Of a stretch of 64,000 nt of DNA, positions 27,490 through 36,028 are shown piece by piece. Within the stretch, counting starts at the first letter, position 1. Each line of letters opens with the position of its first letter. Location of the stretch: the NCBI GenBank assembly GCA_022768065.1, contig JALELS010000009.1, positions 20,639 to 84,638 of the forward strand, written 5' to 3'. This DNA comes from Ruminococcus sp. (GTDB lineage: Bacteria; Bacillota; Clostridia; Oscillospirales; Acutalibacteraceae). The notes under the pieces are model-generated. The model searched no databases. It was not told the DNA's origin and was given only the letters and a program-made list of their open reading frames with translations. The translations under genes and the position numbers were made by a program.

Positions 27490-28917
27490 TCAGTATATAT
27501 CCTGTGTGCCTTTTTGACGTATCGGCGCAGAAAGTTCTTTGCTCGTTTTTATTATGACAACAACGGTTACAATAAAGGTGAGTATATCGGCAGCTGGCAT
27601 AAAATAAAGTATTCCGTCAAGTCCGAAGAATAACGGTAACAGCAGCGGAAGTCCCACTCCGAATACTACCTCTCGCAGCATAGACAGAAAAGATGATGTC
27701 AGCGCCTTGCCGAGTGCCTGCATATATATTGCCGCGCCCTTATTCACACACGAAAGCATAGTCATACTCAAAAGCAGTCTTATGCTTCGCAGGGCAAAAT
27801 CCCTGTAATATATGCTCTCGTTTTTCGCTCCGAAAAGATTTATAAGCGGTTGCGGGAAAAGCTCAAACAGCAAAAGTGCCGCCGCACCGATAATCGCTTC
27901 GGTAAGTAAGAGCCTTTTCATAAGCTCCTTTGCGCGGTCACGCCTGCCGGAGCCTATGTTGTATCCCACAACGGGTATACATCCTGCCGAAAGACCTATG
28001 GCGATGGAAATAATTATCTGAAAGAATTTCATAACAATGCCTATTACGGCGGTCGGTATCTGTGCGTATTCGCTCTGACTGAAAATCGGGTCCATCGCGC
28101 CGTATTTTCGGCACATATTCAGAACTGCCGCCATGGAAAAAACAATGCTTATCTGCGATAAAAAGCTTGATATTCCGAGTGACAGTATTTTGCCTATTAA
28201 GCGTATATCCAACTTAAAGCTTGATTTGCCGAGTTTTACAGCCTTTGTTCTGAAGAGATATACAACCGAAAGAACAGCCGATAATATCTGCCCGAGAATT
28301 GTGGCTATGGCTGCGCCTGCCATACCCATGCGGCAACCGTATATCAAAACGGGATCAAGTATGATATTTGTTACGGCGCCGACGAGTAATGTCATCATCG
28401 CAAATTTCGGGCTGCCGTCGGAGCGAATGACGGAATTCATTGCCTGACCGAACATATAAAACGGTATTCCGAGCGAAATCCAAAAGAAATATTCCTTCGA
28501 CATGGCAAATGTTTCTTCGTTTACGGTAGCGCCGAAAGCGGTTAATATCTGATTGGGAAATATCAGATACACAGCCGTTAAGATCAGCCCTATAATAATG
28601 CTGATTACAATTGAATTTCCGACCCCTCTGTCTGCTCTGCCGTCATCTTTAGCACCGAGACTTATGCTGACGAGGGTACAGCAGCCGTCGCCTATCATGG
28701 TGGCTATCGCGAGGGCGATAACGGTAAGCGGAAATACCACGCTGTTTGCCGCATTGCCGTATGAGCCGAGATATGAGGCGTTTGCTATGAATATTTGGTC
28801 TACGATATTGTATAGTGCGCCGACCAAAAGTGAAATGATGCACGGCAAAGCGTATTTGCGCATCAGTACGCCGAGTTTTTCTGTTTCAAGAAAAGAATTG
28901 CTTTTTGCTTCAACCAT
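27490..28917 (-). CDS. MATE-family multidrug/sodium antiporter
   Basis: A 475-aa, twelve-span exporter of the MATE (DinF/NorM-like) family. Two homologous halves are visible, each starting with an inward helix pair: LGVLMRKYALPCIISLLVGALY in the first and the RRDRAKELMKRLLL stretch leading into the second. These proteins expel cationic drugs or metabolites using Na+ or H+. ATG 28917 follows GGAGGTAAACAAA. An in-frame open reading upstream to 29037 lies inside the leader hairpins and is not part of the protein. Expression is probably controlled by transcription attenuation in the 145-base leader. Confidence 0.92.
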   Translation of the reverse strand: MVEAKSNSFLETEKLGVLMRKYALPCIISLLVGALYNIVDQIFIANASYLGSYGNAANSVVFPLTVIALAIATMIGDGCCTLVSISLGAKDDGRADRGVGNSIVISIIIGLILTAVYLIFPNQILTAFGATVNEETFAMSKEYFFWISLGIPFYMFGQAMNSVIRSDGSPKFAMMTLLVGAVTNIILDPVLIYGCRMGMAGAAIATILGQILSAVLSVVYLFRTKAVKLGKSSFKLDIRLIGKILSLGISSFLSQISIVFSMAAVLNMCRKYGAMDPIFSQSEYAQIPTAVIGIVMKFFQIIISIAIGLSAGCIPVVGYNIGSGRRDRAKELMKRLLLTEAIIGAAALLLFELFPQPLINLFGAKNESIYYRDFALRSIRLLLSMTMLSCVNKGAAIYMQALGKALTSSFLSMLREVVFGVGLPLLLPLFFGLDGILYFMPAADILTFIVTVVVIIKTSKELSAPIRQKGTQDIY

Positions 28918-29061
28918 TTTGTTTACCTCCGACTTGCGGCAAAATAAAAGCACACGCAAAAGCGTGTGCCGGTAAACAAGATATTGGTACGATACACGCT
29001 TTGCAAGAACTCCGTGTCGTATCAGAATGATGTTCATTCGTGTATCGTGCCGTCAAGCATA
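28918..29061 (-). promoter_or_regulatory. Leader of the MATE gene with terminator and mutually exclusive antiterminator
   Basis: The transcribed leader contains an intrinsic terminator GCACACGC-TTTT-GCGTGTGC (28950-28969) followed by TTTTATTTT just before the ribosome binding site. An upstream segment covering 28989-29003 (RNA GCAAAGCGUGUAUCGU) can pair either with the terminator's 5' arm (GCAAAGCGTGT with ACACGCTTTTGC, one bulge) or, through CGTGTATCGT, perfectly with ACGATACACG at 29039-29048. These mutually exclusive pairings are the hallmark of attenuation. I do not recognise a known riboswitch aptamer; the ligand or factor is unknown. Confidence 0.72.
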
Positions 29062-29067
29062 TATATA

Positions 29068-29096
29068 ATTTTATCTGTTAAATCCCAAATTGTCAA
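29068..29096 (-). promoter_or_regulatory. Promoter of the MATE leader and gene
   Basis: Minus strand -35 TTGACA (29091-29096) and -10 TAAAAT (29068-29073), exact 17-base spacer. Confidence 0.8.
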
Positions 29097-29185
29097 GCGG
29101 TGTGTGCCCCGTTTTTGCGCCGTCAACCGCTTGTTTTTATGAATTTGTCACGCCCGTTTTGCCCGTTTATTAAAGAAATTATGAC

Positions 29186-30061
29186 TTATTTTTCGGGAAC
29201 GTCAACTTTACTGTTGAATTTATCAAGCAGCAACGCTATGACTGCGCCCACGGCAAGGCAAGCCGCATTTACCGAAAATGAAACAAGTCCGGCCGCAAAA
29301 CTCTTAAACGGTATTATGACTATCGTTGCAGCCGATACTATGCCTATAATTCCGTGAAAAACAACGGAGTAATGTCTGTCAAGGAGCTTTGTAACGGCTT
29401 TTGCGAGCAGTATAACGGTTATCAGCGCACCGATTCCCGCAGGGATTATAACACGCATATCAAAATTTCCTATACCGACAGTGAGCGGCGTGTACAGGCC
29501 GAGCGGCATAAGCAATGTTGAAAAGCTCATACCGGGGGCTATCACGCTGAGAGCTATGCAAAATCCGCAGAAAAGATACCACAGCGTATTGGGCGTTATA
29601 TTTGCGTGAACCGCTCCTATACAAATCAGAAGAGCCAAAACCAAGGAAAAACAAACGGCCATAGATACAAAAGACCACTTGCTTCTTCCTTTTTGCCCTG
29701 CCTCTCTGAAGAGCGACGGCAACATACCGCATATCAGACCCACAAACAGGCAGACAGACGGTTCGGGATACTTTTCGAGTAAAAACCCGAGCAATTTTGA
29801 AACCGCGACAAACCCCGTTCCTCCGCCGAGAATCAGCGGAATAAGCAGTTGCCAATACTTTTTTATCGCTGTAAACGGATTTGATAAAAGCTCCATTATC
29901 GGTTTGTATACGCCGAATACGACGCACATAACGCCTCCGGAAATACCGGGTAAAACCGCTCCGAGTCCTATCAGCATACCCTGAAAGAAACGGTAAATCG
30001 CTTTCAGTATGCCGTCGGCATTACCTTTTTTACGTTGTTTTAATTCTGTATTACTGTTCAT
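29186..30061 (-). CDS. DUF368 membrane protein (PopT-like undecaprenyl-phosphate translocase family)
   Basis: A 291-aa polytopic membrane protein with the DUF368 signature GMLIGLGAVLPGISGGVMCVVFGVY near the N-terminus and a second GMLPSL/GAVxANITPNT-type repeat. Members of this family (PopT) have been shown to return undecaprenyl phosphate, the lipid carrier for wall synthesis, to the inner face of the membrane. The 59 bases upstream to the E2-like gene, same strand, suggest co-transcription. A possible two-component operator lies upstream of that gene. Confidence 0.88.
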   Translation of the reverse strand: MNSNTELKQRKKGNADGILKAIYRFFQGMLIGLGAVLPGISGGVMCVVFGVYKPIMELLSNPFTAIKKYWQLLIPLILGGGTGFVAVSKLLGFLLEKYPEPSVCLFVGLICGMLPSLFREAGQKGRSKWSFVSMAVCFSLVLALLICIGAVHANITPNTLWYLFCGFCIALSVIAPGMSFSTLLMPLGLYTPLTVGIGNFDMRVIIPAGIGALITVILLAKAVTKLLDRHYSVVFHGIIGIVSAATIVIIPFKSFAAGLVSFSVNAACLAVGAVIALLLDKFNSKVDVPEK

Positions 30062-30119
30062 ATTTTCATCCCTGTCTTAAATGCAGTGTTGTATAAAATC
30101 GGTGATAACATCGGTGTGA

Positions 30120-31025
30120 TTATAGCCAACTTTTTAATATTTCGGGCGAACGGAATATTGCATCCAGCTTTTGCATAAACGGTACAATATCGCCCATATC
30201 AAGCGCGCGGTGGTCAAATGCAATTGTCAGCGGAAGTATTAACGCAGTGCCTACCGCTCCGTCGTCTGTGCATATCGGTTTTTTCTGAGCCGCGCCTACC
30301 CCTATGGCAACAAGCTGAGGCGGAATTATTTCAAGTATGGTACATTCGCCCTTCCGGCCTCGGTAAATAGAGCCGAGATTTGATACGGTAATGGTTCCCT
30401 GTTCTATATCATGCTTTGTAAGACGCTCGCTTTGCGGAATGTTATAATAATCCCTTTTTGCTTTACCGGAAAGAGTGCGTACCTTATATTTTCCGGTTTT
30501 GGAGCCGATGAGCCGGTATAGTGTTTGCAATATTTTTCCGTGCTTCAGTCCCTGAACCGTGTTATCCATTGAAACCTCAAACATAACCTCGTTCATATCC
30601 GAATTGTTGGCGCGCTCCATAGAGTCTGATATTGAGTCGCGCATCTGTGACATGGTTTTTGATTCCATATTGTGCATATTTATGGTCATCATTTCACCGT
30701 TTTTCAGTATTACGGGCATTGATATATCAATATTTTTAATCGTTTCTACCGTTCCGCGGACCAGTTTGCGATTGAATTTTATGTGACCGTTCATTTTCGG
30801 GCAAAATCGAAGTCCCTCGACTATAACCCGTAGAATTGCCGTGTTCACCGTGATTTTTTTGCCGTTTTCGACAGAAGAGTTGATTTCTTTTAAAACATCG
30901 AAAAATTTTGTGACATCTGCGTCATATGTAACGCAGGCGTGGGGAATGGTTTCCCAGCTTTCGCTTGTCATATTTGAGACTATCTTTCTTGCTATTCCGA
31001 AATGTTCGGTGTTTGTAACCGTCAT
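30120..31025 (-). CDS. Stand-alone 2-oxoacid dehydrogenase E2-type acyltransferase domain protein
   Basis: A 301-aa protein containing only the CAT-fold catalytic domain of dihydrolipoyl acyltransferases. It has no lipoyl domain and no peripheral-subunit-binding domain, and no E1 or E3 gene is nearby. The C-terminal active-site region reads FDHRALDMGD, where true E2 enzymes read DHRxxDG; the catalytic His is kept but the Gly after Asp is Met. ITVSNLGS matches the E2 family. It is therefore unlikely to be a pyruvate dehydrogenase part; an acyl or acetyl transfer on another substrate is plausible. GGGAGAG precedes the ATG. It is probably the first gene of an operon with DUF368. Confidence 0.8.
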   Translation of the reverse strand: MTVTNTEHFGIARKIVSNMTSESWETIPHACVTYDADVTKFFDVLKEINSSVENGKKITVNTAILRVIVEGLRFCPKMNGHIKFNRKLVRGTVETIKNIDISMPVILKNGEMMTINMHNMESKTMSQMRDSISDSMERANNSDMNEVMFEVSMDNTVQGLKHGKILQTLYRLIGSKTGKYKVRTLSGKAKRDYYNIPQSERLTKHDIEQGTITVSNLGSIYRGRKGECTILEIIPPQLVAIGVGAAQKKPICTDDGAVGTALILPLTIAFDHRALDMGDIVPFMQKLDAIFRSPEILKSWL

Positions 31026-31098
31026 ATTTATCTCTCCCGATATTGATATTCTGTATGATGTTAAAATAAACCCTACGGCTTAACTCCTTTTAAATTAA

Positions 31099-31117
31099 AT
31101 TTAAACCGAATATAAAC
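31099..31117 (-). promoter_or_regulatory. Candidate response-regulator operator upstream of the E2-like/DUF368 genes
   Basis: On the minus strand GTTTATAT-TCG-GTTTAAAT-TTA, an 11-base-spaced direct repeat nearly identical to one upstream of the histidine kinase gene at 34794-34812. OmpR-family regulators typically bind such repeats. Confidence 0.5.
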
Positions 31118-31125
31118 TAATATTC

Positions 31126-31803
31126 TTAGTGATTCTTTCTGTCGGAAACATAACCGCTGTGCGCCGTACCGTTTTTACGAAGAGAAATTTTGGCGAGCAG
31201 TTTTTCGGCGGCGCACGCGGCAAAAAAGCCGATAATGCCGGATGCTATACCGAATACCGCGCCGAAAACCACATCGCTTGCATAGTGCACCATAAGATAT
31301 ACTCTCGACATCATAACGAGCACAGCCGCAAAGGGGAGTATATAGGCGGCTTTGATTTTTTGCTTTCTTAAACATATAAACAGAGCGGTGGAATATGAAA
31401 ATGCCGCCGCTGTGTGACCGGACGGAAACGAATAATCGGTTTCAAACGGTGAACCTATACTCTTATAGCGCGCCGAAAATACGGAGTTGTCGGCAAGCGT
31501 AATAAAAGGTCTTGTGCGCATCACTGTCGGTTTCAGTATTATATTTACAATGAGCGTACTCAGAACAAGCGAAATTATGACGGCAAGACCGATGCGTCTC
31601 GTCTTTTTAAACGCCAAAAGAATTGCCGACACGCACAGCAGCAAAAGTATAAATTTGGCGTCGCCCAAAAATGTAACAGCTTTAAAAAAAGCTGTCAAAG
31701 CACTGTTTGCCGTGCTGCCGAGTGCGTCAAATACGGCTGTATCAAATCCGTGAAATACCTTATCCAATGTTGTTCCCGCACAGGCGGTTAAAACAAAATC
31801 CAT
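31126..31803 (-). CDS. PAP2-family membrane phosphatase
   Basis: A 225-aa polytopic phosphatase with all three PAP2 motifs: KPTVMRTRP (motif 1), PSGHTAA (motif 2) and SRVYLMVHYASD (motif 3, catalytic His). Substrates in this family include undecaprenyl pyrophosphate and phosphatidylglycerol phosphate or phosphatidate. ATG 31803 is preferred over 31812 because AAAGGA is ten bases upstream of the former and abuts the latter. It sits 26 bases after the PF06541 gene on the same strand. Given the PopT-like gene nearby, a role in undecaprenyl carrier recycling is an attractive inference. Confidence 0.88.
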   Translation of the reverse strand: MDFVLTACAGTTLDKVFHGFDTAVFDALGSTANSALTAFFKAVTFLGDAKFILLLLCVSAILLAFKKTRRIGLAVIISLVLSTLIVNIILKPTVMRTRPFITLADNSVFSARYKSIGSPFETDYSFPSGHTAAAFSYSTALFICLRKQKIKAAYILPFAAVLVMMSRVYLMVHYASDVVFGAVFGIASGIIGFFAACAAEKLLAKISLRKNGTAHSGYVSDRKNH

Positions 31804-31829
31804 AATTAACATATCCTTTCGTTTGATTC

Positions 31830-32489
31830 TTAATTATCCAAAAAGCTCCATTCGCAAAAGCGATTTTGCATTTTTTCATCGGGATAATGTCTGTCTAAAA
31901 ATTGCCCTGCGGCAGTAGGCTTTGCCGTGCCGAAATGCCTTTGTGACCAGCGCGTTATACATACGGCGGTAAAGGCAATGTTGACGGCCATTAAAACAGA
32001 TAACAGGTATATACCTATATAAAACGGTCTTTTGTGCATTTTGGAAAAGAGCTTTTCACAATGCGGTGCTGCAAACCGCATAAATATTACACCGAGCACT
32101 CCCCAGACTACGGTCATACCGAGTGTTATGCGCCCGTTTAAATTTAAGGCGCAGTTTGTGTAATCCCACGCCTTCATGTGAACGCAGTAGTCTATAAGAC
32201 AGCTGCAAGCGTATTCAACGACATCGGCGCACAGAGCCACGGCAATGAATTTTATAAACACATTACGTTTTTTGAGTCTTGTGTATAAAAGATATATAAG
32301 TGCAGCTCCTATGCCGTATATAAGACAAAACGGACCGAACATAGTTACGGTGTGCGTTTCCCATTTTCCGTTTTTTATAACACACCAAATACCCTCAAGC
32401 AGCACGCCGAAAATGTTGCCGACCATAAACAGGCAAAATGTATCGGCATACAGGTTTTTATTGGTTTTTTCCGTGTTCTTGCCGCTCAT
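31830..32489 (-). CDS. PF06541-type membrane protein (putative ABC transporter permease family, CmpB-like)
   Basis: A 219-aa protein with six likely transmembrane helices. The family signature FMVGNIFGVLLEGIWCVIKNG and the following GPFCLIYGIGA resemble the Firmicute family named 'putative ABC-transporter type IV'. True transporter activity is unproven. ATG 32489 is chosen because GAGGTACTG precedes it; the frame is open further upstream to 32600 without a binding site. It is followed closely by PAP2 and separated from the response regulator by a terminator. Confidence 0.78.
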   Translation of the reverse strand: MSGKNTEKTNKNLYADTFCLFMVGNIFGVLLEGIWCVIKNGKWETHTVTMFGPFCLIYGIGAALIYLLYTRLKKRNVFIKFIAVALCADVVEYACSCLIDYCVHMKAWDYTNCALNLNGRITLGMTVVWGVLGVIFMRFAAPHCEKLFSKMHKRPFYIGIYLLSVLMAVNIAFTAVCITRWSQRHFGTAKPTAAGQFLDRHYPDEKMQNRFCEWSFLDN

Positions 32490-32578
32490 AACAGTACCTC
32501 GCTTTCTTCTCTTTATGCTCCGATTATGCGACCGACAGATAAAACGTAGCTTAACAGTATATAAATTCTTTTTAAAAT

Positions 32579-32625
32579 AAAAACGGACCGCAAGAAACAT
32601 AAGTTTCTCACAGTCCGTTTTTGTA
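32579..32625 (-). terminator. Terminator after the response-regulator gene
   Basis: AAACGGAC..GTCCGTTT hairpin with an inner GAAAC/GTTTC pairing and T runs. Confidence 0.8.
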
Positions 32626-32633
32626 CGGTATTT

Positions 32634-33326
32634 TTAAGGCTTAAATCTGTAACCGACGCCCCATACTGTCAGTATGTGTTTGGGCTCCGACGGGTTATCT
32701 TCTAATTTTTCACGCAGGCGGTTTATGTGAACGGCTACGGTTGCGGTGTCTCCGAGTGAGTCAAGTCCCCATATTTTTTAATACAGGGTTTGCTTGTCAA
32801 AAACAATATCGCAGTTCATAACAAGAAAAAGAAACAGCTCATATTCCTTGTTTTTTAGCTCGGCTTCTTTGCCGCACTTGTAAACCCTGCGCGAGCTTGT
32901 ATTTATTGTGTATTCGCCTACCGTAATTTCGTTGTCTTTTTTTTCATCAGACGCTCGCAGACGCATATATTGCGCAATGTTAGCCTTGATTCTTGCCACA
33001 AGGACATTTGGGGAAAACGGCTTTTCAACATAATCGTCCGCACCGAGTCCGAGTCCGCGGATTTTGTCGATGTCTTCTTTTCGCGCCGTGACCATAATTA
33101 TGGGTATATCGGTTATGGCGCGAAGCTTTTTGCATACAGAAAAGCCGTCAAGCCCGGGCAGCATAAGGTCAAGAAGTATCAGCGAAAATTCTTCTTGTTT
33201 TACAAGATCAATACCATTTATACCGTTGTCACAAATAATCGCCTCAAATCCGTTTATTTGCAGATAGTCCCGTTCAACCTGTGCAATATCCCGATCATCT
33301 TCTATTATAAGTATTTTGTTCATCAT
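32634..33326 (-). pseudogene. OmpR-family response regulator interrupted by an in-frame stop codon
   Basis: The receiver domain (1-120) is intact, with acidic pocket Glu-Asp-Asp, phospho-acceptor Asp53 in LLDLMLPG and Lys in VEKPF. The winged-helix output domain begins at about 130 but meets TAA at 32778-32780 (codon 183). The same frame continues perfectly for 47 codons with the missing recognition helix and wing (DSLGDTATVAVHINRLREKL, then VWGVGYRFKP) to a normal TAA at 32634. Related proteins have Glu at the stop position (LYEKIWG), so a GAA-to-TAA change is the simplest explanation. The 182-aa product could still accept phosphate but should not bind DNA normally. It overlaps the kinase gene by 32 bases. 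Confidence 0.88.
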
Positions 33327-34752
33327 AACATCTCAACTCCAAAATTATTGAAAGACCGCCGAATTCGCTTTTTTCCGCACGGACGTCACCGCCCATTGCT
33401 TCTGCGGCTTTTTTAACAAAAGCAAGTCCTATGCCGTTTCCGCTCCCGGTATCTGTTCGTGCGGTATCGGTTCTGTAAAATACGTTAAAAAGTCTGTCGA
33501 GTTCATCATCGTTGACTCCGTTGCCGTCATCGGCGAATTCAATTTCGGCTGTATTACCGTTTCTTTTGATCGATATATACATATTGCCGTCCTTTTTGCC
33601 GTATTTAACGCTGTTATCCAAAAGATTTGCTGTTATGCGTGTCAAAAGCTGCCTGTCACAAATTACTTTAACATTGTCATTCGGTAAAATGTTCACCGTA
33701 AGACCGCGTTTTTTGTATTCATCGTATACGGAATTTATTGCTGCGTTAAGAAATTCCGGCAAAAGTGTTTTTTCGTTTTTGACATCGGGAGACTCCATAT
33801 CGAGCTTTGAATATGCAAACAGAGACGACACCATTTTTTCGATTTCTTCGGTTTTTCTCTTTATGGTGAGCAGATATTTTTTTCGCATTTCATCGGTGTT
33901 TGCGACTCCGTCGATCAGTCCCTCTACATATGCGTTGATTGACGTCAGCGGATTTCTGAGGTCGTGCGATATGTCGAGCAAAAGCTCTTTTCGGTTCTCC
34001 TCGTTTTTTCTTGTGAGTTCAACGGAATCTTTAAGGCGCTTTGCCATATCGTTAAATGCGGCGCATACGGGAGTAAATTCGTCGTCACCGTCATATTTCA
34101 GCCTGTAGTCAAGATTGCCGTTGCTTATTTCGTTTACACCCTGAGACAGCATATCGAGAGGCGCTTCTATCTTTTTGAAAACAAATCTTGTAAGAAATCT
34201 GTTAGTAAACCCAATTGACAGTATTATAGCGGCTGCAATCAGTATTATCGAAGATATTATAACGGTCTTGACGGCGGTGTTGTCGGTAACTGTGTTTACG
34301 CTGAAAAGATACAGTTCATATGTGTTTCCGTTTTCTTCGCCGGTGTAATAATAAAGCTGATTGGTCTTATTGGAAACAAAAGCATTGTTGCCTATGTTTT
34401 GAGCCGATGCCATAAGAGAGGTGTCGGCAATGTCCTCATTGCCCGTTTCGTAAAAATCATTGCCGTTTTCATATACTTTTACAAACATTGTTTTGTTGTC
34501 AATTATATTACCTATGGCGCTGAGTCTGCTCTTGGTATCGTCAGAGCCGTGTTCGAATATTTCGTACATTTTGCCTGATACGGCGTTGCTTGTCCTATAA
34601 AAATCATCGCTGCTCTCAAATCCGAAGCCGTTACTGCTTCTGAGCGTGAAATAAACGGCACCGAGACACATACAACCTATCAAAAGGGTTATTATAACAG
34701 GTATTATTATCATAATTACATTTGAAACTGCAAGCCTTTTTTTAACGGTCAT
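33295..34752 (-). CDS. Membrane sensor histidine kinase
   Basis: A 485-aa kinase of the OmpR-partner type. It has two transmembrane helices (about 10-32 and 165-188) flanking an extracellular sensor, a HAMP linker, the H-box DISHDLRNPLTSI with phospho-accepting His, and the ATP-binding N, G1 and G2 boxes (LLDNSVKYG, EFADDGNGV, GNGIGLAFV). All catalytic parts are present. ATG 34752 is preferred: GAGAGG is nine bases upstream, whereas ATG 34761 abuts it. Its 3' end overlaps the response regulator. The signal is unknown; neighbouring cell-envelope genes suggest an envelope-stress or peptide sensor. Confidence 0.9.
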   Translation of the reverse strand: MTVKKRLAVSNVIMIIIPVIITLLIGCMCLGAVYFTLRSSNGFGFESSDDFYRTSNAVSGKMYEIFEHGSDDTKSRLSAIGNIIDNKTMFVKVYENGNDFYETGNEDIADTSLMASAQNIGNNAFVSNKTNQLYYYTGEENGNTYELYLFSVNTVTDNTAVKTVIISSIILIAAAIILSIGFTNRFLTRFVFKKIEAPLDMLSQGVNEISNGNLDYRLKYDGDDEFTPVCAAFNDMAKRLKDSVELTRKNEENRKELLLDISHDLRNPLTSINAYVEGLIDGVANTDEMRKKYLLTIKRKTEEIEKMVSSLFAYSKLDMESPDVKNEKTLLPEFLNAAINSVYDEYKKRGLTVNILPNDNVKVICDRQLLTRITANLLDNSVKYGKKDGNMYISIKRNGNTAEIEFADDGNGVNDDELDRLFNVFYRTDTARTDTGSGNGIGLAFVKKAAEAMGGDVRAEKSEFGGLSIILELRCYDEQNTYNRR

Positions 34753-34779
34753 AGAGCACATCCTCTCATTTTTGTTTAT

Positions 34780-34812
34780 ATTATATCGTGTAAATTTAAA
34801 CTGTATTTAAAC
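34780..34812 (-). promoter_or_regulatory. Promoter and candidate autoregulatory operator of the two-component system
   Basis: Minus strand: GTTTAAAT-ACA-GTTTAAAT direct repeat (34794-34812, 11-base period) overlapping the -35 region, with -10 TATAAT at 34780-34785. The layout fits activation by an OmpR-type regulator. Confidence 0.6.
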
Positions 34813-34870
34813 CGGCGGCATATCCGATTTTACGAAATTTAATTGCGCGGTACAAAAAGACAACACATAT

Positions 34871-34899
34871 TTGTTTTTTCGGCGCGGTTATGGTAAACT
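34871..34899 (+). promoter_or_regulatory. Promoter of the M42 peptidase gene
   Basis: -35 TTGTTT and -10 TAAACT with a 17-base spacer. Confidence 0.5.
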
Positions 34900-34936
34900 A
34901 AGGGTATAATTTTTCGGAAAGCTGCGGTGATAAGCT

Positions 34937-35977
34937 GTGATAGATAAAAAATATGCAGATTACTCATGGGAAAAGGCGAGTGCGCTGTTAAATATCGATT
35001 CTCCGACGGGTTTTACCAAGAAAGCCGCCGAATTTGTTAAAAAAGAATTTTCGACTCTCGGATTTCCTGCCGAATACACGGTAAAGGGCGGCGTTCTTGC
35101 CGACCTCGGCGGAAAAGACGAAAACAACGCCTTGCTTTTGGAGGCGCACACAGATACCCTCGGCGGAATGGTCGCCGAAGTCAAGAGCAACGGCAGACTG
35201 AGAATAACGCCCCTCGGCGGTATGAATGCCTGCAACGCCGAAACGGAGAATGTCAGAATATATACCCGTTCGGGCAAACTATATGAGGGCACACTTCAGC
35301 TTTGTAATGCTTCAATTCACGTTAACGGTGATTTTTCAACTGTTTCGCGCACTTGGGACAGCGTTGAAATTGTCCTTGATGAAGACGTAAAAACCGATGA
35401 GGATACAAGGAAGCTCGGCATAGAAACGGGCGATATAGTTTGCTTTGAACCGCGTACACGCCGTACCGAATCCGGGTATTTAAAGAGCAGATTTCTTGAT
35501 GATAAGCTCTCTGTTGGCATATTGCTCGGTTTTGCAAAATATCTTAAAGACAGCGGTATAGTTTTACCGCGGCGTGTGTATGTGCACGTTACCGTTTACG
35601 AAGAGGTCGGCCACGGCGGTTCCTCGACTGTGCCGGGTGGAGTTACCGAGGCAATATCGGTCGATATGGGGTGCGTCGGCGACGGATTGAAATGTACGGA
35701 AAAGCAGGTGTCCGTCTGTGCTAAGGATTCCGGCGGACCTTACAGCTATGATACCGTAGGCAAACTGATTGAAGCCGCAAAGGCAATGGGTGCCGATTAT
35801 GCCGTTGATGTATATCCGCATTACGGCTCGGATGTTGAAGCCACATTGCGTTCGGGCGCAGATATACGACACGGGCTGATAGGAGCCGGAGTTTATGCGA
35901 GCCACGGCTATGAACGCAGCCATATAGACGGCGTTTACAATACGCTGAAGCTGCTGTGCGGTTATTTGAATGTATAA
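34937..35977 (+). CDS. M42-family metallo-aminopeptidase
   Basis: A 346-aa cytoplasmic peptidase of the M42 (PepA/FrvX, tetrahedral aminopeptidase) family. Di-metal ligands and catalytic residues are readable: His71 and Asp73 in EAHTDTLGG, the bridging Asp in RFLDDKLSVG, Glu-Glu in YEEVGHGG, Asp in VDMG, and His in the C-terminal ASHGYERSH. It trims peptides to amino acids. The start is GTG 34937 after GGTGAT. It is monocistronic and converges on the HD-domain gene, sharing a terminator. Confidence 0.9.
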   Translation: MIDKKYADYSWEKASALLNIDSPTGFTKKAAEFVKKEFSTLGFPAEYTVKGGVLADLGGKDENNALLLEAHTDTLGGMVAEVKSNGRLRITPLGGMNACNAETENVRIYTRSGKLYEGTLQLCNASIHVNGDFSTVSRTWDSVEIVLDEDVKTDEDTRKLGIETGDIVCFEPRTRRTESGYLKSRFLDDKLSVGILLGFAKYLKDSGIVLPRRVYVHVTVYEEVGHGGSSTVPGGVTEAISVDMGCVGDGLKCTEKQVSVCAKDSGGPYSYDTVGKLIEAAKAMGADYAVDVYPHYGSDVEATLRSGADIRHGLIGAGVYASHGYERSHIDGVYNTLKLLCGYLNV

Positions 35978-35983
35978 ATATTA

Positions 35984-36018
35984 ACGGGGCTGTAAATTTT
36001 TACAGCTCCGTTTTTGCG
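35984..36018. terminator. Bidirectional terminator
   Basis: AACGG.GCTGTAAA / TTTACAGC.CCGTTTTT between convergent genes. Confidence 0.88.
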
Positions 36019-36028
36019 TAAATCGGCT

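Noticed and set aside
27436..27633. 65-codon plus-strand frame at the end of the MATE gene
   Set aside because: It overlaps the MATE C-terminus antisense and has no binding site.
28918..29037. N-terminal extension or leader peptide of the MATE protein
   Set aside because: The extension runs through the intrinsic terminator hairpin and has no ribosome binding site; the strong GGAGGT is at the downstream ATG.
32778..32780. Stop-codon reassignment to explain the in-frame TAA and TAG
   Set aside because: Many other genes in the window end normally with TAA, TAG and TGA, so recoding is unlikely.
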